This document shows, piece by piece, positions 8,395-15,077 of a DNA stretch of 64,000 bases; the stretch's first letter is position 1; every line of letters starts with the position of its first letter. Under the pieces are notes generated by a model. That model ran no database searches and had not been told where the DNA came from. It saw only the letters and a program-made list of their open reading frames with translations. This stretch comes from an uncultured Christensenellaceae bacterium (lineage in GTDB: Bacteria > Bacillota > Clostridia > Christensenellales > UBA3700). Where the stretch lies: positions 66,158 through 130,157 of the forward strand of contig CALWRH010000006.1 in NCBI GenBank assembly GCA_944383895.1, given 5' to 3'. Both the position numbers and the translations under genes were made by a program.

Positions 8395-8832
8395 ATGGCA
8401 ACGTACAGTTCAAAACAACTCAAACATTATAACAACCTTGTCAGCGAAATAGAGCTGACCTATCACGAGGCATCGAAAAAACTCGGCGTATCGGACAGCG
8501 TATGCAAGATACTGTACACGCTCTGCAACGGCGGCGAAGAATATCCGCTAAGCAAAATCTGCAAAGAATCGGGACTCAGCAAACAGACAGTCAACTCTGC
8601 TCTGCGCCAACTCGAAAACGAAAATCTGATAAAGCTGAAAGCGGCGGACGGGAAATCAAAAATAGTATGCCTTACGGAAAAAGGAAAGGTTTACGTCAAG
8701 AACAACGCTCTCAGAATAATAAGCATAGAAAACGAGATCTTCGCGTCGTGGTCGGAAAAAGAACTGAGCGAATATCTGAGCCTGACCGAAAAGTTTTTGA
8801 CAGAACTGAAGGAAAAAACCGCCGCCCTGTAA
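8395..8832 (+). CDS. MarR-family transcriptional regulator
   Basis: 145 aa; AAGGAG lies 6 bases before the ATG. A winged helix-turn-helix is visible: LSKICKESGLSKQTVNSALRQLENENLIKL is the recognition region (about residues 50-80; quoted as family pattern only), followed by a wing with SKIVCLTEKGKVY. The C-terminal helices (SEKELSEYLSLTEKFLTELKE) form the usual dimer interface. MarR proteins repress nearby efflux genes and let go of DNA when a ligand binds. Here it precedes a MATE exporter and an acetyltransferase, and a palindromic operator overlaps its own start, so it probably controls the three-gene cluster. The ligand cannot be read from the sequence. Confidence 0.9.
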   Translation: MATYSSKQLKHYNNLVSEIELTYHEASKKLGVSDSVCKILYTLCNGGEEYPLSKICKESGLSKQTVNSALRQLENENLIKLKAADGKSKIVCLTEKGKVYVKNNALRIISIENEIFASWSEKELSEYLSLTEKFLTELKEKTAAL

Positions 8833-8931
8833 AAACTCATAAACTCATATTAAGACATCTGCTCTGTTATATTGAAAAAACAGGCAAGCGATATGTGATA
8901 ATGCGAATAATCGACACGGGTACGAATTTTT

Positions 8932-10257
8932 ATGATACAACTGTCTGATCATTTCAATTATAAACGGCTGATAAAATTTACTTTGCCGTCGGTAATAATG
9001 CTCGTCTTTACTTCTATCTACGGAGTAGTAGACGGATTTTTCGTATCAAATTTCGTAGGCAAAACTCCTTTTGCCGCGGTAAACTTCATTATGCCTTTTC
9101 TTATGATCCTCGGCTGCGTAGGCTTTATGTTCGGCACAGGCGGAGGAGCTCTTATTGCAAAAACCATAGGCGAAGGCGACAGAGAAAAAGCAAACCGTCT
9201 TTTTTCCATGATAGTAACTGTCAGCGTAATATGCGGCGTAGTCCTTGCTATAGCGGGAATAATCACGCTGCGTCCTGTTGCTGCTCTGCTAGGCGCGCAA
9301 GGTCAATTGCTCGACGACAGCGTGGTTTACGGGCGCGTGATAATCATAGCCATACCCGCGTATATACTTCAATACGAATTTCAATGTCTTTTCGCCACCG
9401 CAAACAAGCCTAAACTCGGGCTTTTAGTAACGGTTGCCGCAGGTCTTACGAATATCGTGCTCGACGCGCTTTTCGTAGCAGTCTTCAAGTGGGGACTTGT
9501 CGGCGCGGCGGCAGCCACTGCTCTTAGCCAATGCGTGGGTGGCATTTTGCCTCTGATATATTTCGCAAAGCCGAATTCGAGCCTGCTGCGGCTGACAAAA
9601 TTCAGCTTTGATCGAAAAGCACTTGTCAAGACGTGCACCAACGGATCGTCAGAGCTCATGTCCAACATCTCAATGTCAGTAGTCAGCATGCTTTACAACG
9701 TGCAACTGCTCAAATACGCGGGAGAAAACGGAGTTGCGGCATACGGAGTGCTGATGTATCTAAATCTCGTATTTCAGGCGATATTCCTCGGATTCTCGGT
9801 AGGAGTTGCGCCCGTAGTCAGTTACAATACGGGGGCGTGCAATTACGACGAACTCAAAAGCCTGCTTAAAAAATGTCTGGTGACGATAAGCGTATCCGCA
9901 ACCCTGATGTTTGCGGCATCCGAACTGTCGGCAAAACCGCTCTCTTCTCTGTTTGTCGGATACGACGAATCATTGCTCGACATGACCGTGAACGCGTTTT
10001 TTATATACTCGTTCTCTTTCCTCTTTTCGGGATTTGCCGTCTTCGGCTCTTCGTTCTTCACTGCGCTCAACGACGGACTCATATCTGCGCTTATATCTTT
10101 TTTGCGTACCCTGGTCTTTCAGGTCGTCGCCGTATTGACTTTTCCTCTTATCTGGGGGCTCAACGGGATATGGTATTCTATCGTAGTGGCAGAAATGCTT
10201 GCGGTAGCGGTAACAGCAGCGTTTTTGATAATAAAAAAGAAAAAGTACCGCTACTGA
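8932..10257 (+). CDS. MATE-family efflux transporter
   Basis: 441 aa, about 12 membrane segments. The start region (FTLPSVIMLVFTSIYGVVDG) and the repeated half matching GLTNIVLDALFVAVFKWG are typical of the MATE/DinF-NorM family, which exports cationic drugs or metabolites using Na+ or H+ gradients. It starts 100 bases after marR without a clear Shine-Dalgarno, and is followed 22 bases later by a GNAT gene, so the three probably form one unit under MarR control. The substrate is not predictable. A second, separate MATE gene lies at 39.7-41.2 kb. Confidence 0.9.
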   Translation: MIQLSDHFNYKRLIKFTLPSVIMLVFTSIYGVVDGFFVSNFVGKTPFAAVNFIMPFLMILGCVGFMFGTGGGALIAKTIGEGDREKANRLFSMIVTVSVICGVVLAIAGIITLRPVAALLGAQGQLLDDSVVYGRVIIIAIPAYILQYEFQCLFATANKPKLGLLVTVAAGLTNIVLDALFVAVFKWGLVGAAAATALSQCVGGILPLIYFAKPNSSLLRLTKFSFDRKALVKTCTNGSSELMSNISMSVVSMLYNVQLLKYAGENGVAAYGVLMYLNLVFQAIFLGFSVGVAPVVSYNTGACNYDELKSLLKKCLVTISVSATLMFAASELSAKPLSSLFVGYDESLLDMTVNAFFIYSFSFLFSGFAVFGSSFFTALNDGLISALISFLRTLVFQVVAVLTFPLIWGLNGIWYSIVVAEMLAVAVTAAFLIIKKKKYRY

Positions 10258-10279
10258 AATAGCGGACAACAGGTGAACA

Positions 10280-10849
10280 ATGGGAAATATAATAATCAAA
10301 CGTATTTTCAAAAAAGACTTCAAAGGCACTACTCTTCCTATTGCCTATACGACAGAAAGCTATTATGACGTTACTTTAGAAAAAACGTCTGACGGCTGGC
10401 GCACGGAATTTACAAAAAAGAATTTTGAAAAACCCGTAACTCATACGCCCGAAGAATACGACTTTCCCGACAAGCTCTTTCAGGCACATTGGAAAGGCGC
10501 TTTCGCATACGGCGCGTTCGACGGAGAAAAGTTTATAGGTGCGATAGAACTGTATCCCGAAAAATGGGCGAACCGCATAAGGGTAACTGAACTGTGGCTC
10601 GACGAAAGATACAGAAAACAAGGTATAGGCAAACGGCTCATGGACGTCGCCAAAGCCGAGGCTGAAAAGCGCAAAGCGCGTATGCTTATACTCGAAACGC
10701 AATCCTGCAACGTAAACGCGATAGGGTTCTACCTCCATCAGGGGTTTGACCTCGTCGGATTTTTATCGTGCGAGTATTCGAATACGGATATGGACCGCAA
10801 AGAGGTACGACTCGAGATGGGTTGGTTCAATAAAGCTGCCAACGACTAA
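10280..10849 (+). CDS. GNAT-family N-acetyltransferase, possibly streptothricin-type
   Basis: 189 aa; AGGTG precedes the ATG. The acetyl-CoA binding loop is RKQGIGKRL near residues 113-121, preceded by the beta strand VTELWLDERY and followed by LILETQSCNVNAIGFYLHQGF. This arrangement, with the LETQ..N..A..FY..GF stretch, resembles streptothricin acetyltransferases (SatA/Sat4), which inactivate the antibiotic by acetylating its beta-lysine. Placement behind marR and a MATE exporter supports a defence role, but GNAT substrates are hard to read from sequence and other amines are possible. Confidence 0.75.
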   Translation: MGNIIIKRIFKKDFKGTTLPIAYTTESYYDVTLEKTSDGWRTEFTKKNFEKPVTHTPEEYDFPDKLFQAHWKGAFAYGAFDGEKFIGAIELYPEKWANRIRVTELWLDERYRKQGIGKRLMDVAKAEAEKRKARMLILETQSCNVNAIGFYLHQGFDLVGFLSCEYSNTDMDRKEVRLEMGWFNKAAND

Positions 10850-10942
10850 TCTAAGACTGACTGAATAAACCGCCCGAAACCACTTAAACGCATTGCAGAC
10901 AAAAGACAACAGATGTTTCTCAACTTTTAATCCAACATATAT

Positions 10943-10966
10943 GCCGCGTTTCTGCGCGGCTTTTTT
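10943..10966 (+). terminator. Terminator of the marR-MATE-GNAT cluster
   Basis: GCCGCG (10943-10948) / CGCGGC (10955-10960) stem followed by TTTTTT. Confidence 0.85.
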
Positions 10967-11001
10967 ACGACAGCTATGTCATGCCTTTAGCTTGCCTCAA
11001 C

Positions 11002-11031
11002 TTGACTTAGCGCGCTGCAAGGGGGTAAAAT
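11002..11031 (+). promoter_or_regulatory. Promoter of birA
   Basis: TTGACT (11002-11007), an 18-base spacer and TAAAAT (11026-11031), about 20 bases before the gene. Confidence 0.65.
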
Positions 11032-11053
11032 ATAAACATTGAAGAGGTGAAAA

Positions 11054-12031
11054 ATGGATACTAAAACCGCCGTACTCAGATTGCTAGAAGAAAACAAGAC
11101 CTGTGCTCTGTCAGGACAACAGATAGCTGACAGGCTGGGCGTTTCGCGCGCCGCGGTATGGAAAGCGGTCAGAAGTCTGACGAGCGACGGTTACGCTATC
11201 TCTGCAACCACCAACAAAGGGTATATGCTGACGGGGGCGAGCGATATAGTGTCTACTGAAGGCATACGCGCCGCTCTCCCCGAAAAATACAAGGACATCC
11301 CCCTCGAGGTAAAACAAAGCACTACGTCCACAAACATAGACGTAGGCGCGGCAGCGGCAAGCGGAGCCGTACACGGCACGACCGTTGTTGCTCTCGAACA
11401 GAAAAGCGGGCAAGGCAGATTGGGCAAGACGTTCTGCTCTCCGAAAGGGGGAATTTACACAAGCATACTCATACGCCCGACTCTCTCTATCGACAAAGCC
11501 GTAATGATAACTCCTGCGGCTGCTTGCGCGGTACACAAAGCGATCACAGACGTGCTCGGGCTGCCCGTTTCTATAAAATGGGTAAACGATATATATATGA
11601 ACGGGCGCAAAGTCGTGGGAATATCCACTCAGGCGCAGGCCGACATCGCGGTAGGCGGCATAAGCGGAATAATCGTAGGCATAGGCATAAACTACAACAC
11701 GGCTCAAAGCGATTTTCCTCCCGAACTCAAAAACAAGGCGGGATCTCTGTTCTATGAAAACGCTCCCGCCAAACGCAACGAACTCATTGCCGCGACGATA
11801 AGCAATCTGCTTGATCTCTCCGCAGATCTGACGGACAAAAGCTATATGGATTATTACCGCAAAAACTGTTTCGTGATAGGAGCGCGCGTGGATTACGAAA
11901 TAGACAGAGCTCCTAAAAGCGGCATAGTCGAAAGCATAGACGACAACGGCGCGCTTATAATCGCCGAAGACGGCTCAAGCTCGAAACGCGTGCTCGCCTG
12001 CGGAGAAATCTCGGTAAGACCGAGATTTTGA
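11054..12031 (+). CDS. birA: Biotin--[acetyl-CoA-carboxylase] ligase / biotin repressor
   Basis: 325 aa; GAAGAGGTG precedes the ATG. This is the two-domain form. Residues 1-65 form a helix-turn-helix (LSGQQIADRLGVSRAAVWKA) and the rest is the biotin protein ligase domain. The ligase has the ATP/biotin loop GQGRLGK near residue 119 (usual GRGRxGR), the KWVNDIY signature near 176, and a C-terminal SH3-like part (GIVESIDDNGALII). It makes biotinyl-AMP and transfers biotin to carboxyl carrier proteins. The DNA-binding domain suggests it also represses biotin uptake or synthesis genes, none of which are in this window. Monocistronic. Confidence 0.95.
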   Translation: MDTKTAVLRLLEENKTCALSGQQIADRLGVSRAAVWKAVRSLTSDGYAISATTNKGYMLTGASDIVSTEGIRAALPEKYKDIPLEVKQSTTSTNIDVGAAAASGAVHGTTVVALEQKSGQGRLGKTFCSPKGGIYTSILIRPTLSIDKAVMITPAAACAVHKAITDVLGLPVSIKWVNDIYMNGRKVVGISTQAQADIAVGGISGIIVGIGINYNTAQSDFPPELKNKAGSLFYENAPAKRNELIAATISNLLDLSADLTDKSYMDYYRKNCFVIGARVDYEIDRAPKSGIVESIDDNGALIIAEDGSSSKRVLACGEISVRPRF

Positions 12032-12079
12032 AAACCTGTTTTATAAACACGGGCACAAAAAAATACATTGACCAAACAA

Positions 12080-12110
12080 AAGAAAAGAACAATTAAAACT
12101 GTTCTTTTTT
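12080..12110. terminator. Bidirectional terminator between birA and mntP
   Basis: AAAAGAAC (12083-12090) / GTTCTTTT (12101-12108) stem with a 10-base loop and A/T tails on both sides, between two convergent genes. Confidence 0.7.
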
Positions 12111-12114
12111 TTAT

Positions 12115-12696
12115 CTAAAAATTGATAACGCCGAGATGCTCGAGAAGTATCTTTACTCCTATAAGGATAAGTATGACGCCGCCGAATATCTCCGCTTTGT
12201 TTTTGAACTTATCCCCGACCTTTACGCCTATACCGACACCGACCAGGCTGAACGCAAACGTAGTCGCGCCTATTATCGAAACCGCCATCCAGATGTTGAC
12301 TTTGAGAAAAGCGAAGGTAACGCCGACTGCGAGAGCGTCTATGCTCGTAGCTATTGCCATTACGAGCAGAGTGACAAACCCGAGTTTAAGAGGTTTTTCC
12401 TCTCCTTCTTTCTGATCGTCCTTATCGAATATACCGTCGTATATCATCTTGCCGCCCAATAACAACAGCAAGCCGAAAGCTATCCAATGGTCAAACTGCG
12501 TGATGTATTTTTCGAAAAGTGTGCCCGCCGCCCAACCGATAAGCGGCATAAGCATCTGAAAACCGCCGAAAAACAGCGCGATCAGCAATGCGTACTTGAA
12601 AATGAATTTCTTCATTTCTACGCCCTTGCACATAGATACGGCAAAAGCGTCTGCGGATACTCCGAGTCCTATCAGAAGGATTTCCCAAATTGACAT
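12115..12696 (-). CDS. mntP: Manganese efflux pump MntP
   Basis: 193 aa with six predicted membrane segments. The paired signatures GVSADAFAVSM (N-terminal) and ATSIDALAVGVTF (central) carry the conserved acidic residues of the MntP/YebN family. A charged loop (KDDQKEGEEKP) separates the two halves. MntP exports Mn2+ across the cytoplasmic membrane to prevent toxicity. The leader carries a manganese-sensing riboswitch and an intrinsic terminator, so expression should rise when Mn2+ is high. GAGAGGAAAT precedes the ATG. Confidence 0.93.
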   Translation of the reverse strand: MSIWEILLIGLGVSADAFAVSMCKGVEMKKFIFKYALLIALFFGGFQMLMPLIGWAAGTLFEKYITQFDHWIAFGLLLLLGGKMIYDGIFDKDDQKEGEEKPLKLGFVTLLVMAIATSIDALAVGVTFAFLKVNIWMAVSIIGATTFAFSLVGVGIGVKVGDKFKNKAEIFGGVILILIGVKILLEHLGVINF

Positions 12697-12722
12697 ATTT
12701 CCTCTCTTTCGTACCGTGCAAT

Positions 12723-12845
12723 AAAAAAATCACACATAGTACGCTTGTGCTATGTGTGAGTCTTGTCATTTAATATAAGCCATGCCTGGCGGCAAGTATG
12801 TTGACTTATCACGAGAGTTTCGCCGACTACTCCCTCACCGATGTT
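12723..12845 (-). promoter_or_regulatory. yybP-ykoY manganese riboswitch with terminator, upstream of mntP
   Basis: The minus-strand leader contains GAGGGAGTAG and GTCAACATAC, the two most conserved stretches of the yybP-ykoY aptamer, about 25 bases apart, plus GCC..GGC pairing (TTGCCGCCAGGCA). It is followed by a 10-bp terminator hairpin (TCACACATAG 12730-12739 / CTATGTGTGA 12750-12759) and a 7-base T-run. In known members Mn2+ binding prevents termination. The neighbouring mntP gene is a classic target. Confidence 0.88.
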
Positions 12846-12874
12846 AGTCTAGCATAACAAATAACGCTTGTCAA
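12846..12874 (-). promoter_or_regulatory. Promoter of the mntP leader
   Basis: Minus-strand TTGACA (12869-12874), a 17-base spacer and TAGACT (12846-12851). Confidence 0.7.
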
Positions 12875-12992
12875 CTCAAAAAGCGTTATACCCCGTAATA
12901 CTTCCGACATATGCTTAAGTCGATTCGCAGTTCGAAATTTTTAGCAATAAGCGAACATTATGCGAGCAGTCTTTCTGACAAGTTTTTATTGG

Positions 12993-13015
12993 TTTTACCA
13001 AAAATATTGGTAAAA
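12993..13015. repeat. 9-bp inverted repeat in a gene-free gap
   Basis: TTTTACCAA-AAATA-TTGGTAAAA lies in the 290-bp gene-free stretch between the mntP leader and the RNA at 13.2 kb. It could be an operator or a weak hairpin; nothing else is visible in the gap. Confidence 0.5.
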
Positions 13016-13167
13016 ATGCCAGACATGAATAAGTAATCGTCTTTTATTATAATCATTACGATATGCAGATGTATGACCAAGGCGGCATTGCACGCAATCG
13101 CAGATTGTTTCTTAATTAGAAAATTATATTTAGCTGCTAATCAGCGACAACGAACATTTCAAATCAT

Positions 13168-13268
13168 AATAAAAAAGGCGGATACGCCTAAGCGCCTCCG
13201 CTAAACAACACGAGAACGTTGTTCCGCCCTTTCGGCTATTCCTCATAAAGAGGTCACGCGCTCCCGTA
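13168..13268 (-). ncRNA. Probable stand-alone structured RNA, family not recognised
   Basis: A ~100-nt minus-strand transcript can be read from a promoter (13274-13301) to a terminator (13171-13201). An outer stem GAGCGC (13258-13263) / GCGCTT (13190-13195) encloses three hairpins: CCTC-TTTAT-GAGG (13241-13253), GCC-GAAA-GGGC (13226-13236), and AACAAC/GTTGTT (13204-13223). The 3' strand of the outer stem also belongs to the terminator hairpin (GCGGA...TCCGC then CTTTTTT), so outer stem and terminator appear mutually exclusive, as in transcription-terminating riboswitches. No open frame follows before the mntP promoter 300 bases on, so it may be a small RNA or an orphan riboswitch. I could not match it to a family. 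Confidence 0.6.
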
Positions 13269-13273
13269 CCTTT

Positions 13274-13301
13274 ATTGTATCAGATTGCAATAAAAAGTCA
13301 A
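13274..13301 (-). promoter_or_regulatory. Promoter of the 13.2-kb RNA
   Basis: Minus-strand TTGACT (13296-13301), a 16-base spacer and TACAAT (13274-13279), directly before the structured sequence. Confidence 0.7.
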
Positions 13302-13355
13302 GACTTTGCGAGTTTTAACGCTATTTCAACCCTTTACGCCGTTATAAATAACCGT

Positions 13356-14816
13356 TCAATCCAAGCCGTCAGAATTCATAGTTTCGTCTTCTTTTTTTGT
13401 TTCTTTCTTTCTGCTCTCTAAGTAAACGTCGACCGACGGCGTACAATCGGCAGGCAAAGCAGAGTCTTCTGCAACGGGCGCGATATCTTTATTGTCCGTC
13501 TGCGAACAAGTGTCTGAAAGCTCCTTCTCTCCCCTATTTCTCTTCTTCGCGAGCATGAACGCAAGCGGTATGATAATGAGTATATTTACTATGACCGCGG
13601 CGAGAAAAATATAGTTGGTGGGGACGGGCTGCTCTGCGCCCGTGGACGGATCGACGTAAACGCCGTTGCTGGTAGAGCTGACGTATGCGCCGATAAACGG
13701 ACCTACGCACATAGGGATAAGCACGCTGAAAACCATCCTTATGCCCTGGAAATGACCGACTTTATCCTTGGGCGTATTGTCGCGCATGGATGCAGAAAGC
13801 AACGCCATTTCCCACAGATAACCCGTCATCATTATGATGCCCGATACAGAAACGAACCATATATTGCGCGCAAAAAACATCATAAGTCCGCCAGCCGTAT
13901 AGATTGCGATAGAAGTCGGAAGAAGTATTCTGAGCGATATTTTGCCGCGCAGAAAACCGAACAGCACACTGAAGACTGCGGAAAGCACGAGTATCGCGCC
14001 GAGCATCAGCACATAGTCTTTTATGCCGAGGAAATACTCGACGTAAATGATAAGATAGGTCATGTATATGTTGTTGGCTATGCCTATCACGCAGATAGCC
14101 GCATATATCAGATAAAGATCCCTGTTTTTTGCGACAACGGACGGACGGAAACCGTAGACGAGTTCTTTGAGAAATCTGCCCGTCTTAGGCTGAAGAGCGG
14201 GACTGTCCTTTATAAGGAAAAGTCCGACGACGCCCATGACCGTGGTTATCGCGCCGAGCACCCCGAAGAAAAGCATCCACTGCCCTTTCTGCGTAAAGGA
14301 ATCGAATATGCCGAAAATAACGAGCAGTGCCGCGAGAGGCATTATCTGCAATACGCCCTCCGCTTTAGCGCGGGTATTCGGCGTAGTGACATCGGTTATC
14401 CACGCATTGAACGCGGCATCGTTGGCGGTAGAACCTATCGCCGTCATTATGCAGTCCATAACGATGATCATGACTGTCGTAAGAGCGACGGCGTTGGCGG
14501 ACGGAAAGAGCTTTTCTGAATTCTTCTTTGTGATAAGCGCGAAAGCGAAGACGCTCGCGCCCCAGAATATGTAGCCTATGCTGATAAAAAGCTTACGCTT
14601 GCCGAGTCTGTCCGAAAAACCTCCCGCAAAGAGCGTGACGAGAGTTGCGACGACTGCGCTTGACGCGACCATCGCGCTTGTCGCGTTGAGATCGTATGTT
14701 ACCGTCTTGTAGAGATATACGTTGAGATACATATTCTCCACCATCCAGGCGATCTGCCCGACGAGTCCGAACAGTATTATGCTTAGCCATACTCTTGCGC
14801 CGAGTTTTTCCTTCAT
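13356..14816 (-). CDS. MFS transporter
   Basis: 486 aa from the ATG at 14816, chosen over the GTG three codons upstream because GGTGGAG is correctly spaced from the ATG. About 12 membrane segments are visible. The loop between segments 2 and 3 reads GGFSDRLGKRKLF, the MFS signature (G..sDR.GrR). Similar proteins are often annotated as sugar-type MFS carriers, and a GH2 glycosidase gene lies upstream on the same strand, but that gene ends in its own terminator, so joint transcription is doubtful. The last ~65 residues are a hydrophilic, acidic/lysine-rich tail with no recognisable domain. Substrate unknown. Confidence 0.82.
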   Translation of the reverse strand: MKEKLGARVWLSIILFGLVGQIAWMVENMYLNVYLYKTVTYDLNATSAMVASSAVVATLVTLFAGGFSDRLGKRKLFISIGYIFWGASVFAFALITKKNSEKLFPSANAVALTTVMIIVMDCIMTAIGSTANDAAFNAWITDVTTPNTRAKAEGVLQIMPLAALLVIFGIFDSFTQKGQWMLFFGVLGAITTVMGVVGLFLIKDSPALQPKTGRFLKELVYGFRPSVVAKNRDLYLIYAAICVIGIANNIYMTYLIIYVEYFLGIKDYVLMLGAILVLSAVFSVLFGFLRGKISLRILLPTSIAIYTAGGLMMFFARNIWFVSVSGIIMMTGYLWEMALLSASMRDNTPKDKVGHFQGIRMVFSVLIPMCVGPFIGAYVSSTSNGVYVDPSTGAEQPVPTNYIFLAAVIVNILIIIPLAFMLAKKRNRGEKELSDTCSQTDNKDIAPVAEDSALPADCTPSVDVYLESRKKETKKEDETMNSDGLD

Positions 14817-15013
14817 ATTCTCCACCTCTCGTTTCCCTTTGTTATGTTATACTTTAATTATAAATCCTCGGGCGCGCATTTTCAAGACCCTTTATCTTCA
14901 CTCCCCTCTGTAAAAACATCTGTTTCGGGACAAAAGAAAACTGCCGCGACTTCACCCTCTCCGATACATTTACAGCCGTATTTGTCATATGCGGAAAACG
15001 CTTTGTCCGACAA

Positions 15014-15050
15014 AAAAATCCCTCTCCCGAAAATCGGGAAAGGGATTTTT
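15014..15050 (-). terminator. Terminator of the GH2 gene
   Basis: A long stem (AAAAATCCCT and TCCCGA with TCGGGA and AGGGATTTTT, one mismatch) ends in a T-run on the minus strand, 28 bases past the stop codon. Confidence 0.85.
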
Positions 15051-15077
15051 CTTATCCGTGTTTGTTAAGTGCGCGTT

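Noticed and set aside
13168..13268. 5S rRNA, SRP RNA or a lysine/glycine riboswitch at this RNA
   Set aside because: The conserved sequences of these families (for example GGUCCGGAAGGAAGCA of SRP RNA) are absent; only the general hairpin pattern is similar.
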